The notes under the pieces were generated by a model, which saw nothing but the letters and a program-made list of their open reading frames with translations, ran no database searches and was not told where the DNA came from. 64,000 nucleotides of DNA from assembly GCA_032433595.1 (NCBI GenBank), contig JASWJB010000066.1:98374-162373 (forward strand). Reading direction: 5' to 3'. Position numbers and translations under genes: made by a program. This DNA comes from Conoideocrella luteorostrata (Eukaryota; Ascomycota; Sordariomycetes; Hypocreales; Clavicipitaceae). Every line of letters begins with the position of its first letter. The first letter of the stretch is position 1. Of the stretch, positions 24,301 through 36,781 are shown piece by piece.

Positions 24301-26294
24301 TCTGCAACTTCAGCGACTGGATCATCAACCCAAGGGTCCTCTGCGGCGACATCGCCCCCAGCATCTGCTCCTATATCTCCACCGGCCAAAGGTTCTTCTT
24401 GTTGCTGATGTTCACCATCAGCCTCCCGATGTTGATCCAAGTCACCCCACATAAAGTTGGCAACTCGACCAACCAAGCCTCGCTGCTCTGGCTCGACCGC
24501 AACAATTGGTTCATCCACTATGGCCTGGATAGCATCGATGTTGTGGTCCAGGGTCATATCCTCATTGCCGTGATTAGACTGATGGGGGCTATCGGGAGTG
24601 TGGGGAGCACCTCGCTGGCCAGTATTTTCACCTGGGGCAGGAGCCATTTCTGGTGAGCCCACAGCAGGGTTTGAAGTCTGCCCAGGACCAGCGTCAACCG
24701 TCCCACCCGTGGTAGGAAGATTGACAAAAGACCAGTTATTATACGCCAAGTAATTCGGGGTTCCGTGCACCTCGGGGCCGTCTGAGTGCGCTCTTGGCCG
24801 AGATGGGCCCGGGGATAGGTCAGAAATGGCTCCGAAAGGGTTTGGCGACAATTCAGGGGAAAGAGGCTGCCAGTCCACCTCTTTGCCTTTCGACTGTTCT
24901 TGTGTAGGTTCCCGCACTTCTTGTTGAGGTGCTGTCGACCCTTGGATGCCAAACTCGTCGAGATCAGCGGTTGGCGGGATTGGAATGTTCGACAAGGTGG
25001 TATGCTGTACATCGGACGGACCGGATGCTTGTAGTGCTGTGTTTTCACGTTCGCGAATGGAGCGACGGGCAACATTCACCCGGGGACGAAGATTTTCCTC
25101 TGAGTCTTGTTCTTTCATGATTTGTAACATCCTTTCCGGGTTTCCATCGGCTAGATTATAAATTTGCAAGTAGTCCATGACGTTCGTTGCACTGTCTAGA
25201 ACAGGTAGGTCTACATCGTTCTCAGCATTCGATTCCTGTGATTCATGATGAACCTGTATGGACGTCAATTGTTGGCCCGCACCTTCCTCTGTAGAAGGCC
25301 CTGACGTGTCGGCGTCTGTCAAAGGGTCGACATCATGCTCCAAGGGCACGTTCACCTGGGCACTGGCATCCAGGGTATCGTCATCCGATCTTAATTCGTC
25401 TGATTCGTGGCCATCATCATCTTCAACTGCCTCTTCGGCCGGTTGAACTGGTTGGGCTGGAGCTGGCGGGTTATTTTCCTGATCGGCGAATGCGGCCCGC
25501 ATGTTAATCTCCGGTTGCTGTTGGACGACGTAGTCGCGGACCAGAATGACCAAGATAAAACAAACTATAACCAAGACAGTGATGATTTGGCCCTCGATTA
25601 CGGTAATGATTGTTCGATTTATGGTCGAGCTGCGAGTGAAATTTTTCAAAAAGCCGACATTGCTCAGCAGGCTTGGCGACAGAGAGGTGGCGGTGGTGTT
25701 TAGGAACGTAATCTTGTCACCAGGGTTGTCGTCAAACACGGTCCGGACGAGGCAAGTCCCATTTGGATCAGACGCATCTGGACCGAGTCCCGTGGCTTTT
25801 GATGATTGTCGAGACATGAATCCGCCAGCTCCCAAGCCTTCGTCACTGACCCAAAACATGAAGGCCCAAACAATCCGCATGAAGTATGGAAGCCAGCATA
25901 CCCAAACACTAATGGTCACGACAGCTCGAAGCCATATCAACAGGTTGCGTACGAGATACTTGGTCATGTGCTCCAGGAAAATGTGCGCAGGTAGTGATTG
26001 CGGCATGTCTGGAGCGTAAAGTTTGGTAAATCGAAAGGATGTCTTGCAAAGCTCGCAGTACTTCTTTTGCGAGTGTGAAAGCCATTCCATCAAGCAGTCT
26101 TGATGGACGTACTTAATGCTCCCGCTACATTTGCAAGGATAGAAGAGCGGCTCGGCAGATGTTCCTTCTCCTCGACATATTCGACAGATAGCAGGGGCGT
26201 GATCAGATGGTTGAGGGACTACTCCCGGGCCGTCGTTGTCGAATCGCGAGGGGAGAAAGTCCCGCGGCCAAGTCGTGACAGGAGATTCGTTCAT
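21313..26294 (-). CDS. SSM4: Doa10/Ssm4-type RING-CH ER ubiquitin ligase
   Basis: Exons are 26294-23132 and 23060-21313 on the minus strand, giving 1636 residues. The 71-nt intron (GTAAGT...TATAG) restores RPGVL|YFIRDPDDPEFHP. A RING-CH domain lies at the N-terminus with ligands C37, C40, C54, C56, H64, C67, C80 and C83 (C4HC3). Many hydrophobic segments follow: the first near 110-145, one near 225-250, then a long acidic Pro/Ser-rich cytosolic loop of about 260-640, and further membrane segments to the C-terminus. This is the layout of Doa10/MARCH6, which ubiquitinates misfolded membrane and cytosolic proteins at the ER and inner nuclear membrane for ERAD (known of the family). The acidic loop is much longer than the RING-to-membrane spacing alone requires. 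The length fits filamentous-fungal orthologues. The promoter side faces the spacer at 26.3-28.3 kb. Confidence 0.93.
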
Positions 26295-28325
26295 TGTCGG
26301 CGAACGAACGCTTGGATTGGAATAAGATGGTGGTTGTCCACAGCGGGACGGAGAAGCCTATTGACGGCAGGAGACCGGAGAAATCATGAGACACTTTGTT
26401 TTGGTTGGCGGCGTTATGATAGTGACGTTGGATAAATGTTGAAGTTGAAGTCGACGCCGATAACTGTTGTCGTGTGCACGGCCGAAGTGGACTATGGCGG
26501 TGAAAGGAGTGACGCCGCGAATGAATGCGTTTGAGGTGCGCGAAGATAGATCAGTAGGGACTAGGATTGAGCCAACTTATCGTATCCTGTGAGGGCAAGC
26601 TATAATGACCCTGGCATCCGAGAATAAAGTCGTGGGGAAGAAAACGCTGGGCAGCAGGCCGGAAACTCAAAGACTGGTGGTGTCTGGCGAGTAATTAGAG
26701 TGAAGAATGGCTGCAGCGGTTGACGCAACTAGGGGCTAAATTTGACCCTTGGGCACTTCGATGCACACTAAACTCTGGACGCTTGACACTGGACACTGAA
26801 TGGACCTTGACTGGACGCTTCACAAAATAAGACCCCACTACGTGCCTCGCCCAACCCTCCCCGCCCTGGCCTGCCCGTGGCCTTAGATATTTAAGTGGAT
26901 CTCGTTCTTATCTGGAGACGGCTGTGTCTCCTCGTGAGAGCCACCTGCCAAGAAGCAGCATTACTGAATCTCCAGGTACTTATGCAGCAAAGTAACAGCA
27001 TGCAAAGTAGAGTCGGAATGTGAGGGATGATGGTGAAGGGTCTTACGCATATTCTTCTGGGCAATGCGACAGGCATCACACGTAGACCACGCTGTACGCT
27101 GTACGCTGTACGCTGTACGCTGTACACTGTACGCTGCGCGCAGCACAAAATGTTGCTCAACCTTGGAGTGGCAGGGTTCGTAAATATACCTTACAAACAG
27201 ACCTGTAGCTACTCCGGTGAACTTGGATGATCTACTTTTCACGTTGCCCTGCAGGTCGAAAGACGTCATTCTGGTCTCAGTACTCTCTCCACAGTTGCCT
27301 CCAGTTAGCTCTCTGGGAGGCGTGCTTGCATGCAGTGCTGCCAGGAAGTAAAGTACTTGAGCACCGAAGTACCTGGTCGCACGATCAAGAGAGAGTTGGT
27401 TTGAAAACTTGGTTACGGTTGAGCTTATGCTTGGCTTTTGGCCGTGCGGTGCATGATAAGGTGTAATGATACGGACCAGATGTTGTCATGGTCCATCAAA
27501 AGAATGTGGGAGATCTGCAGCGAGTTGAACCCATGGCAGTACCGCCCGGCCTCGAGCCATGACGTGCCTCGGGAAGTGAATAGGAACTAGCAAGCAACTG
27601 GCCGCACTCGTCGCATGTGTGTCCCTCCCTACGACCCGTCGTTGCTGTTAGACTAGCCATCCGTGACCAACAGTGCACCACCTTCATAACAATATTGCGC
27701 TTGCTGCGACTACTTGTCCCATACCTTCCATCCCCCATCTTCCGTCCTCCATCTTCCTTCATTCTGTCGATATCCATCAGTCTAGTTACAGTCTGGAATG
27801 TCGTGAAACACAGACCTGACCCGGCCCGATATCGACACCTACTCGCCAATTACGCAGGAGGGAGATTCTAACTAACTAGTGGTTCCCTCATTTGTGGAGC
27901 CCTCGGCTGTATCAGACCGCGTCTCTTTTGCACTGAGCTTGACAGTCCCTGCGGTTGCCAGTGGACCAGAACGCTAGAGCTCCAGAGTTGAAGGCCGCAT
28001 AAGGGCCGTGTCCAGCCTCCAAAGGTCCAAAGGAGCGGAGAGACGAAATATCAATCCGTCCTCCCGCCTGCTCGCCCCGGGACGAAAGTTTGACAGGCTG
28101 CCAGCTTCCTTTGAGCTGCTGAAGGCTCTCTTGCTTATTCGCCTACCTTTTCTTCGCCTCCTCCCTCATCCCCATCTAGCGTCTCGTTTTCGTCTCCTCT
28201 GAGATCTTGGCTCCTGCGCTTTTGTCGTCCCTTCTCGTTGGTCCGTGGTTTCAGCGAGATTAGCCTGCGTGTCTCGTGAAGACACACCCGAACAGATTTC
28301 GAGCCTGGGCTCGTGTTATTTCACT
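26295..28325. other. Divergent upstream region between Doa10 and HoxA13-like genes
   Basis: The genes on either side point away from this interval, so it should contain both promoters. No further gene is supported. It holds the GCTGTAC tandem repeat at 27091-27137. From about 27990 to 28325 it is pyrimidine-rich, like a fungal 5' UTR. Confidence 0.55.
27091..27137. repeat. Heptamer tandem repeat (GCTGTAC)n
   Basis: About six tandem copies of GCTGTAC are visible, the sixth being ACTGTAC, followed by a degenerate GCTGCGC. Confidence 0.9.
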
Positions 28326-31300
28326 ATGACCGTCGCCTACCCTATCAATGGCAACGGGACAGCCCACGCCAATGGCAAGCCAAATGGCCATACGAAGATT
28401 CGAAGAAGGACGTTGAAACAAAGGCCTGGCTTTGTCGCCTGGACCTTCAGCTTTGTCGCCAGGTATGTTTTTGTCAGATGCACATATCAACTCATATACT
28501 CATGCAGTTTGTATCATTATGCGGAAATCGGTCATCAGAGTTGCCAGCTGACGTAACAATTTCGTGATGATTAGAATTGCCACATGGGGTGCTATCCTCA
28601 CAATTCTTTTGCGATGCCCGACGTCTCTCGAAGCATGCGACGAAAACTCCCCGTTCATATGCAAACCATATTTTCGGGTAAAGAATGCTGTCATACCTCG
28701 CGTCCAGCCATATTTCGATCAATACGCTGCACCCTACGTGGACGTGGCTAAACCATACTACGATACTTTAAATATCCACGTTTTGGCGCCGACCCGTCAG
28801 TACGCTGTTTTATATGGAACTCCATTGGTCAACAAGGGACAAGACCTCGCGCGAAACCAATGGGAATTAAACGGACAGCCGCAGCTGCTTCGACTTCAAA
28901 CGCTGACGAAGACACATTACGACAAGTCGATAGCTCCGCACTTGGCTAAGGCGGGCGAATTCGTAGGTCCTTATTACGATCTAGCGCAGAAGCAATCGAC
29001 GAAGGCTTATAGTGGCTATGTGCTGCCTGGTTATGAGCTGGCTCGACCGTATGCTATGCGTGGATACAATGTGGCGGCCGATTTTACCACTACCAAAGCT
29101 CTACCAGCTACCCACTGGGCTTGGGGCAAAGCAAATGCGTTTCTGGATACGGCTGTGTGGCCTCAGCTGCGAGTAGTTTACTTGGAAAATGTTGAGCCGC
29201 AGCTTGTCCGGATTGGCGAACGTCTGGCACGGTATAGAACCAAGTCTAAAGCTACAAGCAAAGTCACACCTGACGAGTCTCCTATCCAAGTGTATGTTTT
29301 AAATGTTATAATGATACAAAACGAAACAAAATATTGCCTTCAACTTGATGATTTGCTAACAACGGTATAGGACCAGCTCCGTGGTATCGATTTCGTCATC
29401 CTTCAGCAAACCGCCACCTCAAAGTTCATCTACTGCATCCACTTCAACCAACGCCGAGGATCCCGTAAATTCTGCTACCGAATCGGCCGATGCAACATCT
29501 GGAACTTACTGGAACCCCGTCGAAGCCCCTGCGGCGGCCGAGAATGAGAGTGAAAAGCGCAAAACTGCTCGAGAAATGGTTGCAAACGATCTCGCAACGT
29601 GGCAGAACAAGTTTGCTTCTCAAGCCGAGGAAGGTGCTGGCGCCATGGAAGATCAAGTTGATGATATTGCACGGATCATGATGAAAGAAAATGCGCTAGT
29701 CAATGGGAAGGCTCTTCTCAGGGAGCTGGAGGACACCATTACGTCTGAGGTCGTTAACTTGAAGCAGAAAATTAGGACAATTGTGGAAGGAGGTGGCGCT
29801 GATGCCCAGCAGGAAGCCGTTTCCGCCATTCGATCAGCTGGAGTCGTCATTAAGAAGAAGGCCCAGGTGATTCGAGGATGGCGGGAGGACTACGATGCTG
29901 AGCTTCAAGAGACCGTGCTTGATGCGGCCGATGTTTACTTCCAGATATTGGACGAGACCCGAAACTTGGCTTTGCAAAATATTGGCATGAGATGGGCCTG
30001 GACCGACGGTGTCACGTACAAAGACTGGCAAAAGTATCACGAATTGAAGAGCACTTTGAGCAATTGGACTGAGGAGCTGAAGCAACTCATTGTTACTCAT
30101 CCAGGTCTTCTCGAAGCCCAAGAACTGTCTCACGAGATTGAAGATGATGGCATGACTCTGGCTGCCACTGCGGCCAAGGAGTTGGCTCGGTTGAAGGAGG
30201 TTTCAAACTGGAAAATCCTGGCCAATGACGCGACGATCAATTTTGATTCTGACGAAATGCGACTGGCTGCAGAGGCGGCGCAGCAGACAAAGACAGATGC
30301 AGCTGAACATGAAGGCATTAGTAGTGATAAAGCAGATGATATTGATGAGCAGGGAGGCGATTCGGCTTACGATGATGCATCAGAGATCGAAACATCTGCC
30401 TCTGAGGCCAAGGTGGAGAAGGAAGCCAATTCAGACCCCTCGTTATTAAGTGACGAACTTCCTGAGGCCGATACCACAATCATCCTCGCTGAGCCAGCCG
30501 TCACGGTCTCCCTCGCTGAAGCTGACAAGTCTCCCGTCATTCCGGGTGGTGCTCCCAGTGATGCAAGCCCTAGCCCAGCTCTGGAATCGGGTGATGACCA
30601 GGAAGAAGAAGCCGCGGTGGGCGCAGGCGACGAGAACACGGTCACATCTATGGAGGATACTCAAGCATCTGTCACGCCCGCCATGTTTGGAGCGGCTGCC
30701 CAGTCGGTTGCTGACCGAAGCCCCATACTTGACGAAGACACCGACTCCGATGTTATCGCAAGTGTGACCAGTGCAGCACAAGCAGCATACTCCAGTGCGA
30801 TAGCTCTAGCTGCTGATCAATATTCGAGCGCTCTCTCCGTCGTTTCCGCCCAGGTCCAGGGCACGTCTAAGCCGGTTCATGAACAACTCTTCTCATCGGT
30901 TTCCGCTGCCTACGGTGGAGCGGTATCGGCTGCCAGTCAAAAGCTAAACGACGCCGTCGCTGCCGCCTCATCGGGCGTCTACAGTGCTGCTCCCTCGCCG
31001 ACGAAGAGCAGCAATCTTCCCGATTGGCAGAAGGTAGAGTCCATAGCAGCTCAAAGGTTGAACGAGGGCCGCCTCTGGGCAGAAATCCAATATCAGAGTG
31101 TCCTGATGGCCCTTGGCGCTGCAACGCCCACTCCCACTTCGACACCAGACAAGTACTACGAGCAGGCTAAATATCAATATTATGCTGGACTTGGCTTGGC
31201 ACAGGACCGGTACTCTAGTTTCATGGCAGCAGCCTCTTCGGCATGGTCTGGGGTCACAGCCACCCCAACCCCAACCGACTTTGCAGGCTCCGCATCTTCG

Positions 31301-31888
31301 TTGGCATCAGTTGCCGGAAAGTCGGCGGCGTCCGTTGCCAACGCTGCCGATGGGGCTGCCAAGTCTGCTTATTCGGCTGCCAGTGAAGGGGTCATGTCGG
31401 CTGCTCAAGACGCTCAGGATACCATAGAAAAGGCAGCCGATGCTGCCGCTGAGCAGATTGTCAATGTGGCTGGTGCAGTTGCAGGGACTTGGGATAACGT
31501 TGTTTCCCAGATCAGTGCTGACATCTACGGTCAACCATCAGCTATCGGATGGTACGAAGGGGCAACACAAACTGCAGGCTCGGTTGTTGCGGCAGCCACT
31601 GGGGCTGTGGCTGATTCGGCCGCTTCTGCGTCAGATGCCGCGGGAAAACATTTTGAAGCGATCAACAAGATCATATCTGAGCTGGTGGTTGGGAAAGAGC
31701 CGACTTTCAGCGAGAGTGTCATGTCAAGGTTCAGCGCAGTTTATGCTACGGCAACATCCAATGTCGGGAGCCTCGCTAGCGAGGCCGGCGTCGTGGCGGC
31801 GTCCGTTGGAGATAAGATTGGAAGCGCGGCCAGCCAAGCGACGGAGGTTGTCAAAGACTCGACTCAGAAAGTGCGAGATGAGCTGTAA
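28326..31888 (+). CDS. Membrane-anchored Ala-rich protein, 'HoxA13-like' in fungi
   Basis: Exons are 28326-28462, 28575-29291 and 29371-31888, giving 1123 residues. Introns have GT..AG ends (GTATGT...GATTAG, 112 nt; GTATGT...GTATAG, 79 nt with a GCTAAC branch site) and keep the frame. Residues 1-45 are basic. A short hydrophobic stretch (FVAWTFSFVARIATWGAIL) follows, then two Cys (EACDENSPFICKPYF), a Tyr/Pro-rich block of about 60-270, a helical region of about 350-470, an acidic stretch, and a long C-terminal Ala/Ser-rich region of about 750-1120 with repeated amphipathic helices. As I recall, fungal databases often label this family 'transcription factor HoxA13', but no homeobox is visible. 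The membrane segment and helices instead suggest a structural protein of a membrane or lipid surface (inference). The function is unknown. Confidence 0.8.
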
Positions 31889-34010
31889 AGCCCCAAGATT
31901 TACAATCGAAGCGAAACACGCCCACTTGACAATAAAAAACAAATAAGCTGAATGAAATTGAAGCCGCGAAAGGGCTGAATTGGATGCCGGACACTTTTGT
32001 TATTCCCTCAGAACGATACCCTACGTTAAACGCGACTCTGGAGCCATGGGATGGATGGTGATGTATGGCAGGAGGCAAAACAATTTGAAACAGAACAAGA
32101 AAAAATGAGGTGAAAGGAGATTTTAAGAAGAACAAAGAATACGAACCACTTTAATGGATTGTCACGGACAATTTTATTTTGGATGATGCGAATTTGTATT
32201 GGTATTGAAATTGTAAGACGCGACTGCTGGAACTTGCCGTAATGATACAAGGAAGCAGATGATGCGTTGTGTGATGTTTCTAGCGGCGATTGCACGGAGT
32301 TATGAATACGTTATGAGTTATTAGCACGTCTACGAGTGACGGGGGTGCATATTCCTCCTAGCTAGTATTATATGCAACAGCTAAGTCGACTTTTCTTTGA
32401 TCTGTTATAATGAGTATGAACATGTTATATAGAGTGAGCAATGTCAAACACTAGACTCTTTTTGTGGAAGAGAAAGGTGTCTAGGCCGGTGCTGAGGACC
32501 GAGGTGAGGTAACGGATAACATAGAGACTTACTCTGTGGGGCCGACGTGGAGGCGTTTCTACGGCTTGTGACTTGTGGTTCCGTTGCGGGCCGCCTTTGT
32601 GCTTCCTCTGTGAAGGTTAGGTCGAGGGTTCGGTCGAGGGCTACGTCGACCGCCGAAACTGCAAGGCTGACCGCTTGGTTGTGACGACGAATATGGTGGA
32701 CAATGGACGCATATTGCTGTCCAGCCTCGTTCCAGCTGTCATCAGCGTCTTCATGTCGATGGCCATCTCACATGAAGGTACTTGGGTAGTTACGGAGTAG
32801 GTATAGTACGACGTATGCAATGAAGCACTCGGCGCCCGGTTCCGTCAGCCAACGAACTAAGGACGTAACTAACTAAGAGCCTGTTCAGAGTCCGGAGTCA
32901 CTACTACGGGTCAAGTTTCCGGCGCGTGCTCTTGCCTGCATCCGCTGTGTTAGTTCATTCTAGCTGGCACGAAGGGCCGTGTCCGATCCCTGCTTGTGGT
33001 GGCTTGGTCCACAAGCATGAATTTATGGTCACTGGAGACGGAGACCCGGAATGGGGACGTAACGGCCCAGGACCAGGCCAGACTACTCCGTAAACACTCG
33101 AGATTTTTTTCTGCATGCTCCAGCTGCGGCGGCAGACGTGCTGGCCGGTGCAACTGTAAACTGTTCAACCGCCAACTGTACCCGCATCTGCCTGCCTGAC
33201 TATGTCCTCTTGACAGAGCTTGGTTCTGCCAACCATCTTTTTCAATGTCGGTCAAGTCTCAGAATCCACTACTTACTACTTACTTCAACCCATTCTCCGT
33301 TCAATCGGAGGACACCACTCAATACAGATTTTTCTTCCTCTCCGCTGCCTGTCCCTCCTCCACCTTATTCCCCATTCTGGTGTCCAGAAAGACCCCAATC
33401 AGTCTTGAGTGGTCGATGCTTTCTAGACCCGCCTAGAAAACGTCGTCCCTTTTTGGCTCACAAGCTTGAAATGCGTCCCGCCCACACCAACCAACACCAG
33501 TGCTTGTGATTGTGTTTGCATGGCGCTCCCGATCCTAGTAGGGCCTTAGCCTTGGTCCGTCTTTTTTTTTTTCTCTTGCCATCGTGTGGCGTGGGGGATG
33601 TCATTTTCTTGTTCCTCTGCAGTTCTCACTTACAACAATTGCCGTAACTTTCTTGCGTAAGCCTGACCGCTCGCTCGTACGTTTATTTGCCACGCATGGA
33701 ATTCGTCGTCAGCCGTCGAGATTTTGCACCAATCCATTCATTCGACTCTGTGACGATCGTGCTTGTCCAAGTCAGCTTGCAGAACTGAAAGGGTCTGCTG
33801 GACAAGGCACAGCTGTAGACCAGATTCCGACCGAGAATATCGCCTCCTACGTACGGCTGAGTGACTGCCATTGACAAGAGGCCGCCGCTTGTATACTTGA
33901 CAAGCGCACGCCCAAGAATCCTTACCGGTCAATGTCCTTGTAGGCGTGACTGACTGTAACGTCAAGTCCCGCGAACCCGCCCCGAGCTGGTTATCGCATC
34001 CACCTTCACA
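31889..34010. other. Spacer before the amino-acid permease
   Basis: No supported gene is present. The first 500 bp are likely the 3' UTR of the preceding gene. TACGGAGTA or TACTCCGTA copies lie at about 32794 and 33085. A pyrimidine-rich stretch near 33290-33400 and the T run at 33559-33572 are typical of fungal promoters and 5' UTRs. Confidence 0.5.
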
Positions 34011-35921
34011 ATGTCCTCAACCGGCATTGACAGGTCCAATTTGCCAGCGTACTCCCCCGACCAGGAGAAACATGCTGCGACTGCCTTGGATGGTGAACGC
34101 AAAGACAAAGCTTTCGGCGACCCCGTCTCTGCCCATCGGCTTTCTCTCTCCAGCGCTTCGAATCGGGATTCAACACACCGACAGCTCAAGTCCCGGCATA
34201 TCCAACTCATTGGCATTGGTGGCACCATTGGCACCGCCCTCTATGTGCGTAAACAACTGTATAATCTTTTGCTGCTGTCCCCTTCCCCGCCTTTGTATGC
34301 CCGTCGAGTGCTCATCGCCGTGTCGTGTTCCCCCTGCAGGTTCAAATTGGTAAAGGTCTTCTGAATGGTGGCCCTGGCAGCTTGTTTATAGCCTTTAGTT
34401 TTTGGTGCACCTTTATTCTTGCCATTACCATGTGCATGGCTGAAATGGTTACGTACTTGCCCATCTCATCGCCTTTTATTCGATTTGCTGGTCGTTATGT
34501 CGATGAGGCGTTGGGCTTTGCCGCCGGCTGGAACTTCTTCATCTTCGAGGCTGCCCTTGTGCCATTTGAGGTGGTCGCATGCAACTTCATCCTGAATTTC
34601 TGGACCGAGGCCATCCCTACCGCTGCCGTCGTCGTCATCGTCATTGTTCTCTACGCCCTAATCAACTTGTTGGCGGTCAAATGGTATGGTGAGTCCGAAT
34701 TTTGGGCTGCCCTTGGCAAGGTGTTGCTCATTATCGGACTGATCATCTTCACCTTCATCGTCATGCTTGGCGGCAATCCCAAACATGATCGTTTCGGATT
34801 CCGATACTGGAAAGAACCTGGCGCTTTTGCTCCTCTGTACTACGATGGTTCCCTCGGCCAATGGCTTGGGTTCTTGCAGTGCCTCATCCAGGCCGCCTTC
34901 ACCATTGCCGGGCCTGACTATGTTTCCATGGCAGCCGGCGAGGCCGAGAACCCCCGCAAGGTCATGCCGCGCGCATATAATGCCGTATTCTATCGATTGA
35001 CGGCTTTCTTCGTCCTGGGCTCTCTCTGTGTTGGGATCCTAGTTCCTTACAACGACAAGGAGCTAAAGGCAGCTTTCAAGGACTCGGCTCCTGGTGCCGC
35101 TGGCTCACCTTACGTCGTTGCGATGAACAGACTGGGGATCAGCGTCCTGCCGCATATCGTGAACGCCATGGTTTTGACGGCTGCTTTTTCAGCCGGCAAC
35201 TCGTACGTTTATTGTGCCTCACGGTCTCTGTATGGATTAGCGCTTGAAGGCAAAGCACCCAAGTTCATGACGACCTGCACCAAAAAGGGAGTCCCCGTCT
35301 ACTGTGTCGGTTTTGTTCTCATGTTTGCTTTGCTGGGATTTCTCCAGCTGTCCGAGAATGCTGCCGTGGTTCTGGACTGGCTCGTTTCCCTGGTCACTGC
35401 GTCGCAGCTCCTCAACTTTTGCTGTGTCTGCACGTCTTACCTCTGCTTCCACCGGGCCCTGAAAGCCCAAGGGATCAGCCGCGATTCTTTGCCATATAAA
35501 GCCTGGTTTATGCCTTTTGCTGCCTATTACGCTTTGGTGGCCACTTTGATCATGGCATTTGTCGGTGGATATACAGTATTCCTCCCCGGGCAGTGGAGCG
35601 TTCCCAACTTCTTGTTCTCGTGAGTTTATCGGACTGCTTGTGGTGCCTGCCCCTTCGCTAACTTCGACCAGATATACCATGATTGTCGTATTTCCTGTGC
35701 TGTACGTGGGGTACAAGGTCGTTCGCAAGACCAAGATATACAAGCCTGAGGAAGTTGATCTGCATAAAGATCTGGATGTGATTGAGGAGTATGAACGAAA
35801 TTACGTACCTCAGCCGCCAAAGTATGTCTTCGAACGACTTTTCTTGTCCGACTTTTGGATACATGAGCTGACTTTGTCTAGTAACCGGTTTGAAAAGGTG
35901 TTGGACATGCTATTTGGGTAG
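34011..35921 (+). CDS. Amino-acid permease, yeast AAT family (four exons)
   Basis: Exons are 34011-34244, 34340-35619, 35672-35821 and 35882-35921, giving 567 residues. Introns of 95, 52 and 60 nt all have GT..AG ends. The joins restore GTIGTALY|VQIGKGLLNGGP, NFLF|SYTMIVVF and QPP|NNRFEKVLDMLFG. The cytosolic N-terminus of about 60 residues leads into the first membrane helix at HIQLIGIGGTIGTALYV, the conserved entry to the APC-superfamily substrate site. About twelve hydrophobic segments follow, including GPDYVSMAAGEAENPRKVMPRA, the usual AAT loop with the conserved acidic pair. The C-terminus has DLHKDLDVIEEYE, typical of fungal general amino-acid permeases. It should import amino acids across the plasma membrane with protons (known of the family). 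Substrate range cannot be read from sequence. Confidence 0.93.
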
Positions 35922-36321
35922 ATAAATGCCGAAGCTCAACGAAAGTGTCGTGCCGTTATATAATGCAAACACCATGATCAATATCCTAGTCGGCATCTTC
36001 TTCTCTACGTGCACCGTTCAGCCGCTCACTAGAATTGAGCTCGTTGGAATGATTGCCTGCTTTACTCACGGCGCTTTAGTCTCTGACTCTGACTGCTTTC
36101 GCATCGCGTACGCTAATCGACGTTGGCAATAATGCTGTGAATTTTTTCCTTTCGGGACTATCTAATCATGCGGTACATTTGAGCTCATGATGTCGAGAAG
36201 CAAGATTCGTTCTTAACTTTACTGTTCTAATAGCTCACTTTACCCTCACTCATAGCTTCCATCACCCACCTTTGGAGGGCATAAGGGGACATGCTCATAT
36301 ATTAGAGCAACCAAATACATT

Positions 36322-36365
36322 GCCCCCTCTCCCTTCTCTTCTGCCTCCTCCTTTCTCTCTTCATC
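36322..36365 (+). promoter_or_regulatory. CT-rich promoter/5' UTR-like tract
   Basis: An almost pure pyrimidine tract lies on the plus strand, continued more weakly to 36560. In filamentous fungi such tracts commonly sit just before transcription starts. No recognised gene follows within 1 kb, only a 55-codon frame. Confidence 0.35.
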
Positions 36366-36613
36366 TTCTATTAATACGTATATTGTTGTCTATCTTTAGT
36401 TACTTTTAGCAGACTTTTGCTTGTTTTCCCCGTCCCTTCTTTTCATATTTCATTTGTTTCCCTAATTCATCTTCGTACAATACAGAGGCTACGCTTCCTC
36501 CAGTAGCAAGTAACTGCACACTTGCGCTTTGCCTCCTTTTCCCTTCCCACCCCTAACCTCCGTTACCATATTGATCGACTGAGAAAAAACATTTCATCAA
36601 GGCTCCAATATTG

Positions 36614-36781
36614 ATGGAGCAGTTGAGATTCGTAGACGGAACTAGGCGTTTCTTCTATATATACTCCCTAAAAACCCTGGCAACAGCACCGCCAGGAAGG
36701 ACACCAAATGCCGACAAGCAAAGAGTGCTGAACTCCGCATGTGATCGGTGGCCTGACTTCCAGTTACAAGAAAAAAGATAA
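36614..36781 (+). CDS. Possible small protein of 55 residues
   Basis: An ATG-initiated frame of 55 codons starts MEQLRFVDGTRRFFYIYS and ends with TAA. It lies about 250 bp after the end of the dense CT-rich tract and resembles no family I know. It may be a chance frame in a non-coding transcript. It is listed because the upstream tract looks like a working fungal promoter without another evident gene. Confidence 0.2.
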   Translation: MEQLRFVDGTRRFFYIYSLKTLATAPPGRTPNADKQRVLNSACDRWPDFQLQEKR

